From: Rhodohalobacter halophilus | Lineage (GTDB): Bacteria; Bacteroidota; Rhodothermia; Balneolales; Balneolaceae | NCBI RefSeq assembly: GCF_001715195.1 | Contig: NZ_MDWE01000023.1 | Coordinates: 62,001-126,000 of the forward strand | Length of the DNA: 64,000 nt | Reading direction: 5' to 3' | Part shown: piece after piece, positions 28,182 through 37,733 of the stretch | How positions within the stretch are numbered: position 1 is the first letter of the stretch | How the letters are laid out: each line of letters opens with the position of its first letter | Translations under genes and position numbers: made by a program | The notes under the pieces: model-generated | The model's database searches: none | What the model saw: the letters and a program-made list of their open reading frames with translations, nothing else | Told to the model about the DNA's origin: nothing

Positions 28182-29040
28182 TTAATCTATTGACAAGCAG
28201 GGTTTTAACTTCTTCAAAAGGAAAACTTTTACCCGTCCATATTTCAAACGAACGATTCCCTTGATGGATGAGCATATCCAATCCGTCAACCACCTCTGCA
28301 CCAACCCCTTTCGCTTGTTTCAAGAAAGTAGTTTCAAGCGGATTGTATACAAGATCGTAACAGACATTCCCTGACAGGTGCTGAACATCCCTCTCATCAA
28401 CCGGTGAGTTCTGAACGTTTGGATGCATTCCAAGTGGTGTGGTGTTCACGATCAGTGCTGCATCATCTGCATAGGCCTGCCATTCACTGTAACCTACTGT
28501 TTTTGAATATAGTGCGTTCGATTGAACACCTGCACGTTGCGGATTCCTTGACACATAGATCACCTCTTCCATCCCAAGAGTTTCCAGTCCAATACGAACG
28601 GCTTTCGATGCCCCGCCGGTTCCAAAAACAATGGCAACTCCGCCTTCGAGCTCATCGATATAGTTCAGCAAAGGTGCGGTAAAACCGTGGATATCCGTAT
28701 TGTGACCAATTAACCGGGATCCGGATTTTGCAATGGTATTAATGACTCCGGCCTGAATTGCATAATCGTCTAAAACGTCAACAGTATTTGCAAACTGCTC
28801 TTTATAGGGTATGGTGATATTACACCCTAAAAACTTATCCTTGTTCAGCCAGGAGACAAATTCAGCGAATTCATTAGGCAGCAGGTTTAGAGCCAAGTAG
28901 TTGGCCTCAATATTGTGATAATCAAGTGCATATTGATGCATAGCCGGGGAAAGGGAATGTTCAACTGGATGTCCAACCACAAAGAAATGTGGTTTTTTTG
29001 AGAACTCCGATTTCTTAAACTCTGTAAGTGTGTAAGCCAT
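28174..29040 (-). CDS. aroE: Shikimate dehydrogenase
   Basis: A 288-residue NADP-dependent enzyme reducing 3-dehydroshikimate. The substrate site is VGHPVEHSLSPAMHQ and GCNITIPYKEQ, the nucleotide site VIFGTGGASKAVRIGL, and the C-terminal IHQGNRSFEIWTG. ATG 29040 (MAYTLTEF) is preferred to an upstream ATG at 29079 that would lie in the preceding terminator hairpin. It is the first gene of the leftward operon to pssA. Confidence 0.95.
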   Translation of the reverse strand: MAYTLTEFKKSEFSKKPHFFVVGHPVEHSLSPAMHQYALDYHNIEANYLALNLLPNEFAEFVSWLNKDKFLGCNITIPYKEQFANTVDVLDDYAIQAGVINTIAKSGSRLIGHNTDIHGFTAPLLNYIDELEGGVAIVFGTGGASKAVRIGLETLGMEEVIYVSRNPQRAGVQSNALYSKTVGYSEWQAYADDAALIVNTTPLGMHPNVQNSPVDERDVQHLSGNVCYDLVYNPLETTFLKQAKGVGAEVVDGLDMLIHQGNRSFEIWTGKSFPFEEVKTLLVNRLSG

Positions 29041-29061
29041 GCAGAAAAATAAAATATTGAC

Positions 29062-29096
29062 AAAAAAAAAGCGCCTCAACAGTAGTCAAGGCGCAA
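29062..29096 (-). terminator. Intrinsic terminator after the SRPBCC gene
   Basis: On the minus strand, GCGCCTTGA and TGAGGCGC arms with a short loop run into nine T residues. It closes the SRPBCC gene (stop at 29120) and lies just ahead of aroE. Confidence 0.9.
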
Positions 29097-29119
29097 TTTC
29101 ATTGAGTCGTAGCAGTAAC

Positions 29120-29584
29120 TTATGCAGTTACTTCTTTCGTCTCTTCTTCGGTCTCATCTTTAAAAGTGCCTGATTCGGCTAACTCTTTAAACTTATCGAG
29201 ATCTTTTTTCAATTGAGCCGGCAGACCTTCAATAAAGTTTGCAAGATCTTCTTCGGCATCACCAAAGAACGTTCTGTAATCCAATGAGAAATCAACTCGT
29301 GTTCTTTCGCCGTTATCTAACGGTGTGAAACGAATTGTTCCGGTTTGATTCAGATTTCCATTAATCGTAATCCAAGCAAATCGTGTATTTCTTAAATTAT
29401 CGATAATATTTGTAGTCCATTGAAACTCCTCGTTCCCGATCTTGGTTGTATATTCAAACGTCTGAGAGTTAATTTTTTCAATGTTGTCAATTCGCTCGAG
29501 AAATTTAGTAAACTGACAAGGGTTGGATAGCAATTCGTAAACTTTGGCTAAAGGTAAGTCTACTTCGATTCTTTCGTGCGCCAT
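29120..29584 (-). CDS. SRPBCC-fold protein (polyketide cyclase/START-like)
   Basis: A 154-residue protein with the helix-grip layout: VDLPLAKVYELLSNPCQFTKFL at the N-terminus, alternating strands, and a long C-terminal helix (LANFIEGLPAQLKKDLDKFKELAES) ending in an acidic tail. SRPBCC proteins form a pocket for hydrophobic ligands; no catalytic residue or ligand can be assigned. It is a single gene with its own terminator. Confidence 0.78.
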   Translation of the reverse strand: MAHERIEVDLPLAKVYELLSNPCQFTKFLERIDNIEKINSQTFEYTTKIGNEEFQWTTNIIDNLRNTRFAWITINGNLNQTGTIRFTPLDNGERTRVDFSLDYRTFFGDAEEDLANFIEGLPAQLKKDLDKFKELAESGTFKDETEEETKEVTA

Positions 29585-29643
29585 AGGTATGATAAAGCTT
29601 CAGAAATGAAAAGTTATAATTCAGAATTGGTGTTGTTTGGGAC

Positions 29644-31086
29644 GTGTATAGAAGACATCCACAATGCAATAAATTTACGCATATTTTGATTAAGCTTCAA
29701 TTGATTTTAAAAATAAATAGTATAAATTATCATCTTCGGCCTTATACGTTTCTTCCCCTTCTGTTTATCGTATGCACGCTTTGTTCACTCACTCCCCATC
29801 GGGCAGACGCTCAGATAAATCTATTTGGGAAGTATCAAAATTATAATGCTGTTCAAACTACGGGTGAACACTCTTTTTTGGCAGGCAGAAATAGACTGCG
29901 CTTTCAGTTCAACCAAAATTTTACTTCCGGTAACATTATTGGTGAAGCAGATTTAGTACACAACTATCTTTCCGGTGAGCTTGATACGGAATTGCTGGTA
30001 CGAGAGATCTACTTCGAAAAATATTATGATAATAGCGATCTGCGTATTGGTCGGCAGTTAATAAACTGGGGAAGAACCACCGGCGGTTTCGTTACAGACA
30101 TCATTTCACCAACAGATTTAAGAGAGTTTCTAACGTTAAGTCCGGAAGATTTTCGATTGGGTGTTACCGCTATTGATTTCCGTCGTTATTTCTCCGCAAA
30201 TTCACTTCAGTTCATTTTTAGCCCGATTCCTGAATATGATCGTATTCCCGATCAGGAGTCCAGATGGTTTCCGCTCCAGCCGGCCCCCTCCCCTGTACCC
30301 TATTCAGTTATTGGACCTGAAAGAGATTTCACCATCACGTACGTTCAGGCAGCCACCCGGTTTTCGTGGCGTTCTCGCTCTTCTTTTGATTTGGATGCTA
30401 TGCTGTTATACTGGCACCACCCAATACCTGCCTTTGCTTTGGAAATTACCCCCTTAAACTTCCAGACGTTGCCATCAGTTGCACTTAGGGAAAGTTACAG
30501 AAATTCGCCTATAGGTGGTTTTTCTTTTGAGTATTTATTTGATGGAAACTGGAAATTTCAGACAGAAAGTTTATTCGTTTATGAACGCCTGTTTACATTT
30601 CTGCCCGTATCAGTTAATCGTCTGGAAGATGCCCTTGAAGATCTTCCAACTGCAATTCAGGTATTACAGGAGTTTGAGGTAAGAGATGATGGGTATCTGC
30701 TTAAAAAACCCTGGCTGCACTCAATGATTGGCGTTGAAACGGATCAATTGGGCACAAATTTTAGTCTCCAATTCTACCTTGAAAAGATTTTCAACTACGA
30801 AGAGCGCATTCTTCCACAAGAATACTTTCCGTACGCTACACTATTTGCTGCGCGGCCATTCCTAAGAGATCGCCTTCAGGTAACAGCTCTCAGCAGATAT
30901 AACTTTTACGCCAAAGATTTCTGGTTTCAGCTTCAGGGTACATATGAAATTTCCGACGGTTTTGAAGCCACCGTAGGTACTAACTTGTTTGGCGGAGAAG
31001 CGATCACCCCTTTCTACGGTCATTTCACCTTTAATCAGTTCAGGGAAAACAGCTTCATTTTTTCCAGAATAGCCGTCTATTTCTAA
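29644..31086 (+). CDS. Outer-membrane beta-barrel protein paired with an RND exporter
   Basis: A protein of up to 480 residues. After a hydrophobic stretch ending LTPHRADAQ (signal peptide, cut about residue 57 of the longest form), the rest is alternating strands with many aromatic residues and ends in IAVYF, a C-terminal Phe typical of outer-membrane barrels. RIGRQLINWGRTTGG and SPTDLREFLTLSPEDFRLGVTAID resemble DUF1302-like barrels that accompany hydrophobe exporters. GTG 29644 is the longest start; TTG codons at 29686 or 29701 would give a more normal signal peptide. The MMPL-type exporter begins 84 bases downstream. Confidence 0.75.
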   Translation: MYRRHPQCNKFTHILIKLQLILKINSINYHLRPYTFLPLLFIVCTLCSLTPHRADAQINLFGKYQNYNAVQTTGEHSFLAGRNRLRFQFNQNFTSGNIIGEADLVHNYLSGELDTELLVREIYFEKYYDNSDLRIGRQLINWGRTTGGFVTDIISPTDLREFLTLSPEDFRLGVTAIDFRRYFSANSLQFIFSPIPEYDRIPDQESRWFPLQPAPSPVPYSVIGPERDFTITYVQAATRFSWRSRSSFDLDAMLLYWHHPIPAFALEITPLNFQTLPSVALRESYRNSPIGGFSFEYLFDGNWKFQTESLFVYERLFTFLPVSVNRLEDALEDLPTAIQVLQEFEVRDDGYLLKKPWLHSMIGVETDQLGTNFSLQFYLEKIFNYEERILPQEYFPYATLFAARPFLRDRLQVTALSRYNFYAKDFWFQLQGTYEISDGFEATVGTNLFGGEAITPFYGHFTFNQFRENSFIFSRIAVYF

Positions 31087-31170
31087 AACTTAAAGGAATT
31101 CGGCTGACCAAATTTGGGTTCAGTCAGCAGAGATAAATAACCATTCATCAAACTATTTAAATCCAACTCA

Positions 31171-33456
31171 TTGAAACGCTTCGGAGAATTTATACTTGCT
31201 TACCCAAAATCTGTTCTTTTTGGACTTATGTTGGTTCTGTTTATTTCAATTTTTCCGGCCTCAAATATACGCACGGATTTTAACCTCGAAGGTTTCTATC
31301 CACAAAGTGATCCGGTAATAGCAGATTATGAGCAGCTTGAAAATGAATTTGGACGGGATGATAATACAATTATAGTAGGATTTCGTCACGACTCCCTGTT
31401 CAGTAAACGTGTCCTGACGGACATCAGGGAGATTTCGAATCGTTTTAAGGAGATGGATCATATTGAAGAGGTTCTCTCTATTCTCGATGCCCGGGAAATT
31501 AAAAGCGTGAACGGTCAGCTCACATTCAATTCTTATGTTGATTTGGATGTTATGAGCGAATCAGAGCTCCAACAATTAGAGTCCGAACTTCTTTTAGACC
31601 CGTTTATCACAGGTTCACTCTTGGGGGCTTCCGGAAAAGCGACAGCCATTGTTCTACGGATTGATGATGCGGAAAACACGTTTTTCAACAGAAATATTAT
31701 TATTAATTCACTGAATAACATTCTGGAAGAGTACTCCAGCCGATATGAGTTTCATACGTCAGGAATTCCCTACTTCCGTAATCAATATGTGAATTTACTG
31801 AATGGGGAGATCGTGATGTACATCGCAATTTCCTCTATTCTCATCATATTTCTTCTTTGGTACATCTACAGAACCATATGGGGTGTCCTATTCCCAATGG
31901 TCATCGTTTGGTCAACACTTCTGCTAACCGTTGCAATTATTCAACTTACAGGCGGTTATCTCGAAATTATGAGCAGTACCATTGCACCGATCCTTCTTTG
32001 TGTAGGTGTAGCCGATGCCATACATATGATCTCAAAGTATGATGATGCAAGAGAGGCCGGTTTGGCAAAACGAAAGTCAATTATTGAAATGGTGCAAACA
32101 TTGGGCAGCGCAACATTTTTAACAAGCCTGACAACCGCCATAGGATTTGCCACTCTTCTCACAAGTACTGTCATGCCTATGAGAAGATTTGGACTCTACA
32201 CAGCAATCGGGGTCTTAACGGCCTATGTTATTACCATTTTCTTCCTGCCTGTCATCCTCTCAAAGGTGAAGCAAAAACGTGTTTTTGATGAGAAGTCGGG
32301 CACATTCTACCCGCTGCTTCAAAAATGGCTTCACAAAATTTCTGCACTCAACAGAATGAACTACAGAAAAGTCGTTCTGATTGGGCTTCTTATTACGATT
32401 GCCTTTTCAGCCGGGATTGCCAAAATAGATGTAAACGGTAAAGTATTTGATGATGTAAGTGAGGATACGGAATTGATGCAGGATAGCCGGTTTTTTACCG
32501 ATAACCTCGCCCCTCAGTTTCCCATGGAATTTTTGATCAATACCGGTAATCCAGATGGAGTACTCTCTGCAGATCTGCTGCAAAGAGTTCAGCAATTTGA
32601 AGAGATCCTATTAAGCTATTCCGAAATTCATCGCGTTATAGGGTTACACACTCTCATGAAAGAAGTTCATAGAGTCCTCTCCGAAAAAGATCAAATTGAA
32701 AACCGCTTATTACCGCTCCCGGAAGATGACCGGGCAATTGCTCAGTACACTCTTCTGCTCGAAATCAATGAGGCAGACGAACTCTACAATCTTACTGATT
32801 TTGATTACAGTAAACTCAGGCTGACAACATTAACGGAAGATGCCGGTTCAAAGCGAATCAATGAAATCAGAGATGAATTTAAAAGCGAAATGGAAAGGTT
32901 GTTCCCCAACGAGGAGATCATTATTACGGGTACAACAATCTTAAGTGCAGATCTTACGGATAAAATTGTCTACTCCCTTGCCTGGAGTATTTTACTCGCA
33001 GTTTTTGTGATTACATTGATAATGGCTGCGCTATTTAAAAGTTTTAAAATGGCTTTTATTGCCCTGGTACCCAACCTCATACCTTTACTGATTGTAGGCG
33101 GAGTTATGGGGTTTGCCGGTGTTGATATCAAACCTTCAACTGCCGTTATCTTTACGATAGCACTGGGTATTGCTGTGGATGACTCTATTCACTACCTCGC
33201 TCGTTTCAGAATAGAGTATTTACGAAGAAAAGCACTTCTGCCCTCCCTCACAGCAACTACTGTACGAACAGGACGGGCAATCATCGTTACCAGTTTAATA
33301 CTCATTGCCGGTTTTGGAACTTTGATATCAAGTGCATTCACCTCTACCGCTATGATGGGTATTTTAGTCTGTACAACAATTTTCGGTGCATTGATGGCCG
33401 ACCTGTTTGTTCTGCCATCCCTCTTCTATTGGCTGAAACCCAAACTCAACATTTAA
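31171..33456 (+). CDS. MMPL/RND-superfamily exporter
   Basis: A 761-residue inner-membrane transporter with 12 predicted helices in two halves, each of one helix, a large periplasmic loop and five helices. The helix IV-like region has GVADAIHMISKYDDA in the first half and GIAVDDSIHYLARFR in the second, with the charged residues expected for proton coupling. It is shorter than HAE-type pumps and fits the hydrophobe/lipid exporter branch (HpnN/MMPL-like). TTG start. It probably moves a lipid or hydrophobic substrate towards the barrel encoded upstream. The last four bases (TTAA) are shared with the tmk stop. Confidence 0.88.
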   Translation: MKRFGEFILAYPKSVLFGLMLVLFISIFPASNIRTDFNLEGFYPQSDPVIADYEQLENEFGRDDNTIIVGFRHDSLFSKRVLTDIREISNRFKEMDHIEEVLSILDAREIKSVNGQLTFNSYVDLDVMSESELQQLESELLLDPFITGSLLGASGKATAIVLRIDDAENTFFNRNIIINSLNNILEEYSSRYEFHTSGIPYFRNQYVNLLNGEIVMYIAISSILIIFLLWYIYRTIWGVLFPMVIVWSTLLLTVAIIQLTGGYLEIMSSTIAPILLCVGVADAIHMISKYDDAREAGLAKRKSIIEMVQTLGSATFLTSLTTAIGFATLLTSTVMPMRRFGLYTAIGVLTAYVITIFFLPVILSKVKQKRVFDEKSGTFYPLLQKWLHKISALNRMNYRKVVLIGLLITIAFSAGIAKIDVNGKVFDDVSEDTELMQDSRFFTDNLAPQFPMEFLINTGNPDGVLSADLLQRVQQFEEILLSYSEIHRVIGLHTLMKEVHRVLSEKDQIENRLLPLPEDDRAIAQYTLLLEINEADELYNLTDFDYSKLRLTTLTEDAGSKRINEIRDEFKSEMERLFPNEEIIITGTTILSADLTDKIVYSLAWSILLAVFVITLIMAALFKSFKMAFIALVPNLIPLLIVGGVMGFAGVDIKPSTAVIFTIALGIAVDDSIHYLARFRIEYLRRKALLPSLTATTVRTGRAIIVTSLILIAGFGTLISSAFTSTAMMGILVCTTIFGALMADLFVLPSLFYWLKPKLNI

Positions 33457-34055
33457 AGCTTTTCTCTTTTAATTCTTTGAAGAATAAGCTGATGAATTTC
33501 ATCAGGCGGCAAGGTTCCGTCAATAGTTTCAAACCGGACCTGTTTTGAAAGTTCATCATAACCGCGTATCACTTTATGAAAAAACTCACTTCCTGCTCTC
33601 TCCATTCTGTCTTTATCATTTCCGTCTGTTCTGTGATCTGCAGTTTCAAGGTCTATTTTCAGATAAAAAGTGACATCCGGAACTGTATTATGTGTGGCTA
33701 CCTTATTGAGTATCTCGATCTGCTCCAGTGAGACAGAGTTTCGGCCATATCCCTGATATGCGGTAGTTGAGTCAAAAAATCTGTCCAGAATTACAATTTC
33801 GCCTTTTTTTAATCGCGGTAAGATCTCTTCAGCGATTAGCTGGGAACGAGCTGCTGAAAATAAAAGCAGTTCTGTTACCGGATCCATCTCTGTCGTCTCA
33901 TGAAGCAACAAATTCCGAACCTTCTCGGATAGTTCTGTTCCGCCGGGCTCACGAAATATTGAAAACTCTATGCCCTCTTGTTCAAAATGCTTTTTTAACA
34001 GATCTATTTGTGTTGATTTTCCACAGCCGTCTATTCCTTCAAATGATATGAGCAC
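33453..34055 (-). CDS. tmk: Thymidylate kinase
   Basis: A 200-residue kinase that makes dTDP from dTMP. P-loop FEGIDGCGKST (5-15), DR motif DRFFDSTTAYQGYGR (about 90-104), and a lid region DRTDGNDKDRMERAG. The length and motifs are standard. It lies 15 bases after the PspC-domain gene. Confidence 0.96.
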   Translation of the reverse strand: MLISFEGIDGCGKSTQIDLLKKHFEQEGIEFSIFREPGGTELSEKVRNLLLHETTEMDPVTELLLFSAARSQLIAEEILPRLKKGEIVILDRFFDSTTAYQGYGRNSVSLEQIEILNKVATHNTVPDVTFYLKIDLETADHRTDGNDKDRMERAGSEFFHKVIRGYDELSKQVRFETIDGTLPPDEIHQLILQRIKREKL

Positions 34056-34070
34056 AGTTACAAAATTGGT

Positions 34071-34724
34071 TTAGTTAAAATCGTCCATCAGGGTAACCGG
34101 TTCCTTCGGCATTACAATCGACATCGCTATATAAGCAAGAACGGCGGTTCCCGAACTCATCAGAAAAGCAACAACAAACAGTATTCGAACAATCGTAGAG
34201 TTCATGCCCAAATACTTAGCCAAACCGCCACAAACACCGGCTATTTTGGTATCGGTGCGGGATTTCATGAGTTTGTTTTCAGATGTAACAGAGTAGTCGG
34301 TTTTTCTTTTCGTTCGGGTTTGTTTCTTACGCTCTTTATCAGAGTAGAGAAACTGATCCAGTTTGTCGTAGGTCTGTTGAACCTGTTCATCTTCCACAGC
34401 TTGCTCAATCTTTTTTTTCTGCCCCGACTTTTTAAACATTGTCAGCAAAGTGATTGCTAAAAGAGCTCCTCCCACATACGGCATAAATTGGATTAAACCG
34501 ACCATAAACGGAGATGAGGTAAACCCTATGAGTTCTGTGGCCACTGTATGGCCAACATATGCAAATGCGGCAAAAATCATGGCTAAACCCGTAATCGTTC
34601 GGATATTCCATATTCCGGGTGTGGGTTTCTGTTCGTTCTCTTCAAGGAAGGAGTGCAATGTACTCTGCAGTTCCTGATCAGATACTGCAACGGAAGAATC
34701 GATATGTGAAGTTTTCGTACTCAT
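34071..34724 (-). CDS. PspC-domain membrane protein
   Basis: A 217-residue protein. Residues about 43-65 and 72-94 are membrane helices, followed by a highly charged linker, and a PspC domain from about 152 (KLMKSRTDTKIAGVCGGLAKYLGMNSTIVRILFVVAFLMSSGTAVLAYIAMSIVMP). PspC domains take part in envelope-stress sensing (phage-shock response). No pspA is present in the window, so the partner is unknown. Confidence 0.85.
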   Translation of the reverse strand: MSTKTSHIDSSVAVSDQELQSTLHSFLEENEQKPTPGIWNIRTITGLAMIFAAFAYVGHTVATELIGFTSSPFMVGLIQFMPYVGGALLAITLLTMFKKSGQKKKIEQAVEDEQVQQTYDKLDQFLYSDKERKKQTRTKRKTDYSVTSENKLMKSRTDTKIAGVCGGLAKYLGMNSTIVRILFVVAFLMSSGTAVLAYIAMSIVMPKEPVTLMDDFN

Positions 34725-34827
34725 AATTCCGGCTGTGATGGATTCATTTTTTTATCGGTACGAATTTCCCGGTTTCATGTTACATTGAATTAAAATATTC
34801 ATCAATTCAGCCAATGGAACTCTACTC

Positions 34828-35406
34828 CTACTCAATTATTCTGCTATTGGTAATCAGTTTATCCAATTGAACATCATGTTTACCTGTTGGTAATAAAGTA
34901 TCCGAAATTTGAACGTCAAACAGAAGGCCTATTTTGGGTGCCGAAATTTCTTTCAGAAAGCGATCATAATATCCCTTTCCATACCCTATTCTGTTTCGTT
35001 TTACATCTCCTGCAAGCATCGGTACAAATACGATATCTATATCTTGGGCTTGAACTTCATGAACTGTAATCGGCTCGGGAACACCCCAATCATTCGTATG
35101 GAGATCCTTTAGAGAATGAATTTCTGAATGAATTAAGATTCCATTCTCTTTCATTACCGGAACAATGACTTGTTTGCCTATCTCAAATGAATACTCAATC
35201 AGCGGATAGGTATCCACTTCATTTCGGTCTGTCATCGAAGTAAAAATATGGATGGTATTGGCTTTTCTGTACTCTTTCAGGTTGATAATTCGATCATAGA
35301 TCACCCGATTTGCCTCAACCATGTAATCCTTCGTCAGGTTTGAACGAATGGAGTGGTATTTTTTACGAACTTCTTTCTTCTGCTCACTAAGATTCGGGTG
35401 ACTCAT
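34828..35406 (-). CDS. 5-formyltetrahydrofolate cyclo-ligase
   Basis: A 192-residue enzyme converting 5-formyl-THF to 5,10-methenyl-THF with ATP. The N-terminal KKEVRKKYHSIR basic region and the signature RIGYGKGYYDRFL are clear. Its start overlaps the bshC stop by 4 bases (ATGA), so the two are translationally coupled. Confidence 0.93.
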   Translation of the reverse strand: MSHPNLSEQKKEVRKKYHSIRSNLTKDYMVEANRVIYDRIINLKEYRKANTIHIFTSMTDRNEVDTYPLIEYSFEIGKQVIVPVMKENGILIHSEIHSLKDLHTNDWGVPEPITVHEVQAQDIDIVFVPMLAGDVKRNRIGYGKGYYDRFLKEISAPKIGLLFDVQISDTLLPTGKHDVQLDKLITNSRIIE

Positions 35407-37019
35407 AAATAGATCAGTTTATGTGTATCTGAATCTTCATTTTTGAGCTCGTTCAATAATTTATCAAATAGATCTAAGCCATATTTATTCAGAAAATAGA
35501 TAAATGCAATCTCTCTCTCCTGTAAATTCCCACCGGGATAGAGGTTCGATTTGATTTTGGAAATACGGTCAATTTGGGTTTTTTCCTGCTGTTTTAATGA
35601 CCGGTAGATTTTTCCCTTCAGCTTGTCGAGCTCTGTAAAATATATAGCACTGGCCTTTCCTGCACTATTTTTCAGAGTCGGATCAATCTCACCAATCACC
35701 TCTTTTTTTTGATCAGTCAGTTCATTTACTTTCTGTTTCCATTCACCAAAAATTGCTTCGATATCAGGTTTATCACTTTTTTCAATAAACTGAGACTCTA
35801 AATCTTCAATTCGCTGATGGTACTCTTCAAGTGTAAAAGGAAGCTTATCAAAGATCCTGTCGACAGCCGACTCTACAATCGTGGCACTAAAACGTGGCAA
35901 AATTTGAGGCATTTTCTGTTTAAATAATTCATAAACGCCTTTCATCTGGGCGTAGTAGGCAACCTCTCCCGGGCCGGCAACATAGCTGATAACCGGAAGA
36001 AGCCTATCCTGGAGTACCGGGCGTAAAAATACATTTGGTGAAAACCGATTCGGATGACTCTTAATTTTTTCAATCAGTTCGTCTGAGGTCCATTGTTCGC
36101 CTGTCTCTTCTACACTCCAGGTTCCGTCGGTAACTTTTAACTTTGCACGGTGATTATTATCCGTTATGTAAAACAGATTGCTTTCCGTGAGGTGAACCTG
36201 GCCGTGATAACCCTCATTTTCAAGTTGATCAGTTGTTTCTGAGAGCGATTGATAGATCTCTTTCTGATTTTTCACACTTTGTACAAGAACATCTGCAACT
36301 TGATTTTTAACTAAATCGGAATTGCTGCCTGCCAAAACCAAGCCATGTTTTCCGAATAGTTTCATCATAAGCATTCCAAACGATTCAGATACAGTGCGAG
36401 AAGAATTGTAACATTCATCCAGTAATTTCCACAAATCATCACTGAAGTCTGTTTCAAATAGCCGGTCATTAACGCATTGTCTGAAAGAGTCGATAACATC
36501 ACCTAAAGGGAGTTCACCGCTTCTGATTTCACTCATTTCGAAATTAACTTTGCATGAACTCAGGTCATCCTGATTCAATAAGCCAATTTCAGAAATCTCT
36601 TCGGCATCATGATCTTCATCTGCAAGCCAAAAAACCGGAATAACCGGACGGTTTAAGAGCTTTTCATACTTTTCTGCTGTAATGATCGCACTTAATGTTT
36701 TATAGATTGTATATAACGGTCCACCGTAAAGGGTAAGTTGCTGGCCTGTCACAACAACAAGTGAATTGCTCTCCTTTAACCTATTAATATTGTGAAGGCT
36801 CTTTGCACTCGCACCGAACTTTTTGTTGAAATCCGTCAGAAATTCGGTGGCAACCTCTCGATTTCCCAAAAACTGAAAATCATTCGCTCTCTCTTGTAAA
36901 GCCTTATCATCAAAAGGAGGTGATTCAAAAAATTTTAAAATTTTGTTCTGCTGTTGGCAGTAATTTTTAAACAGATCAGAGAATGGAAGTTTTGATACAG
37001 CGTATGGTTTAATCTGCAC
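35403..37019 (-). CDS. bshC: Bacillithiol biosynthesis cysteine-adding enzyme
   Basis: A 538-residue protein of BshC length. It has the Rossmann-like core (VVTGQQLTLYGGPLYTIYKTLSAIITAEKYEKLLNRPVIPVFWLADEDHDAEEIS) and a long C-terminal coiled coil (about 410-500). BshC adds cysteine to glucosaminyl-malate in the last step of bacillithiol synthesis. It starts 1 base after the bifunctional nuclease gene and overlaps the folate cyclo-ligase. bshA and bshB are not in the window. Confidence 0.93.
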   Translation of the reverse strand: MQIKPYAVSKLPFSDLFKNYCQQQNKILKFFESPPFDDKALQERANDFQFLGNREVATEFLTDFNKKFGASAKSLHNINRLKESNSLVVVTGQQLTLYGGPLYTIYKTLSAIITAEKYEKLLNRPVIPVFWLADEDHDAEEISEIGLLNQDDLSSCKVNFEMSEIRSGELPLGDVIDSFRQCVNDRLFETDFSDDLWKLLDECYNSSRTVSESFGMLMMKLFGKHGLVLAGSNSDLVKNQVADVLVQSVKNQKEIYQSLSETTDQLENEGYHGQVHLTESNLFYITDNNHRAKLKVTDGTWSVEETGEQWTSDELIEKIKSHPNRFSPNVFLRPVLQDRLLPVISYVAGPGEVAYYAQMKGVYELFKQKMPQILPRFSATIVESAVDRIFDKLPFTLEEYHQRIEDLESQFIEKSDKPDIEAIFGEWKQKVNELTDQKKEVIGEIDPTLKNSAGKASAIYFTELDKLKGKIYRSLKQQEKTQIDRISKIKSNLYPGGNLQEREIAFIYFLNKYGLDLFDKLLNELKNEDSDTHKLIYL

Positions 37020-37020
37020 T

Positions 37021-37614
37021 TTAGCCCTTCAATTTTTGAATTTGATCCCGAAGCTTAGCTGCTTTCTCGTAGTTCTCCGTTTCAATAGCTGTTTGGAGTT
37101 CCTGCTCAAGCTTCTCCATTCGCGACATTTCGGGTTGCCCCGCCTGGTCTTCGGCTTTTTTACGTTTGCCTTTGCCTTTCGTTGCCGTTGCCGGAGATTC
37201 CTCTTCAGTTACAATTCCGGCTTCATCCAAAACTTCAGTATTCACAAATATGGGAGCTCCAAAACGAATAGCCAGTGCTATAGCATCACTGGGACGGGCA
37301 TCCAATTCAAGTCCTTCATCTTCGTTTCCTGCACAATGTATTTGGGCAAAAAAAGTGCCTTCACTTAAATCGTTAATCACCACTTTTTCTACCTTGGAAT
37401 GAAAACTTTGCACCAAACTTTTGAGGAGATCGTGGGTCATCGGGCGTGGAGGTTTGATACTCTCCAGTTCAAGGGCAATTGCCTGGGCTTCAAATGTTCC
37501 GATGATAATTGGTAACCGGCGATTGCCATTTGCTTCCGAGAGTATCAGCGCATAAGCTCCCCCGCTGCTTGGACTCGTCGACAACCCCAATATGTCCATT
37601 TTTACTGTCTGCAA
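37021..37614 (-). CDS. DUF151 bifunctional nuclease with C-terminal UVR motif
   Basis: A 197-residue protein. Residues 1-130 form the DUF151/BFN domain (LPIIIGTFEAQAIALELESI, RPMTHDLL, LDARPSDAIALAIRFGAPIFV). A Lys/Glu-rich linker follows, then a UVR motif (MEKLEQELQTAIETENYEKAAKLRDQIQKLKG), as in UvrB/UvrC and Clp regulators. BFN proteins have reported DNase/RNase activity; the UVR part is a protein-protein contact. It heads the leftward run to bshC and the folate enzyme. Confidence 0.9.
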   Translation of the reverse strand: MQTVKMDILGLSTSPSSGGAYALILSEANGNRRLPIIIGTFEAQAIALELESIKPPRPMTHDLLKSLVQSFHSKVEKVVINDLSEGTFFAQIHCAGNEDEGLELDARPSDAIALAIRFGAPIFVNTEVLDEAGIVTEEESPATATKGKGKRKKAEDQAGQPEMSRMEKLEQELQTAIETENYEKAAKLRDQIQKLKG

Positions 37615-37733
37615 ATCTTTCTCCTTATTTTTTAGATATCTGTATCTTCAAGCCTTACCTTATTTAAAGGTAACTAATTTAAAATTTCATTTAAATTGTT
37701 TGTTTAAAAACCATCCACAGTCATAAACACGTT

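Noticed and set aside
31103-31128. Hairpin GCTGAC/GTCAGC between the barrel and MMPL exporter genes
   Set aside because: Six-base stem with a long loop and no T run; insufficient for a terminator call.
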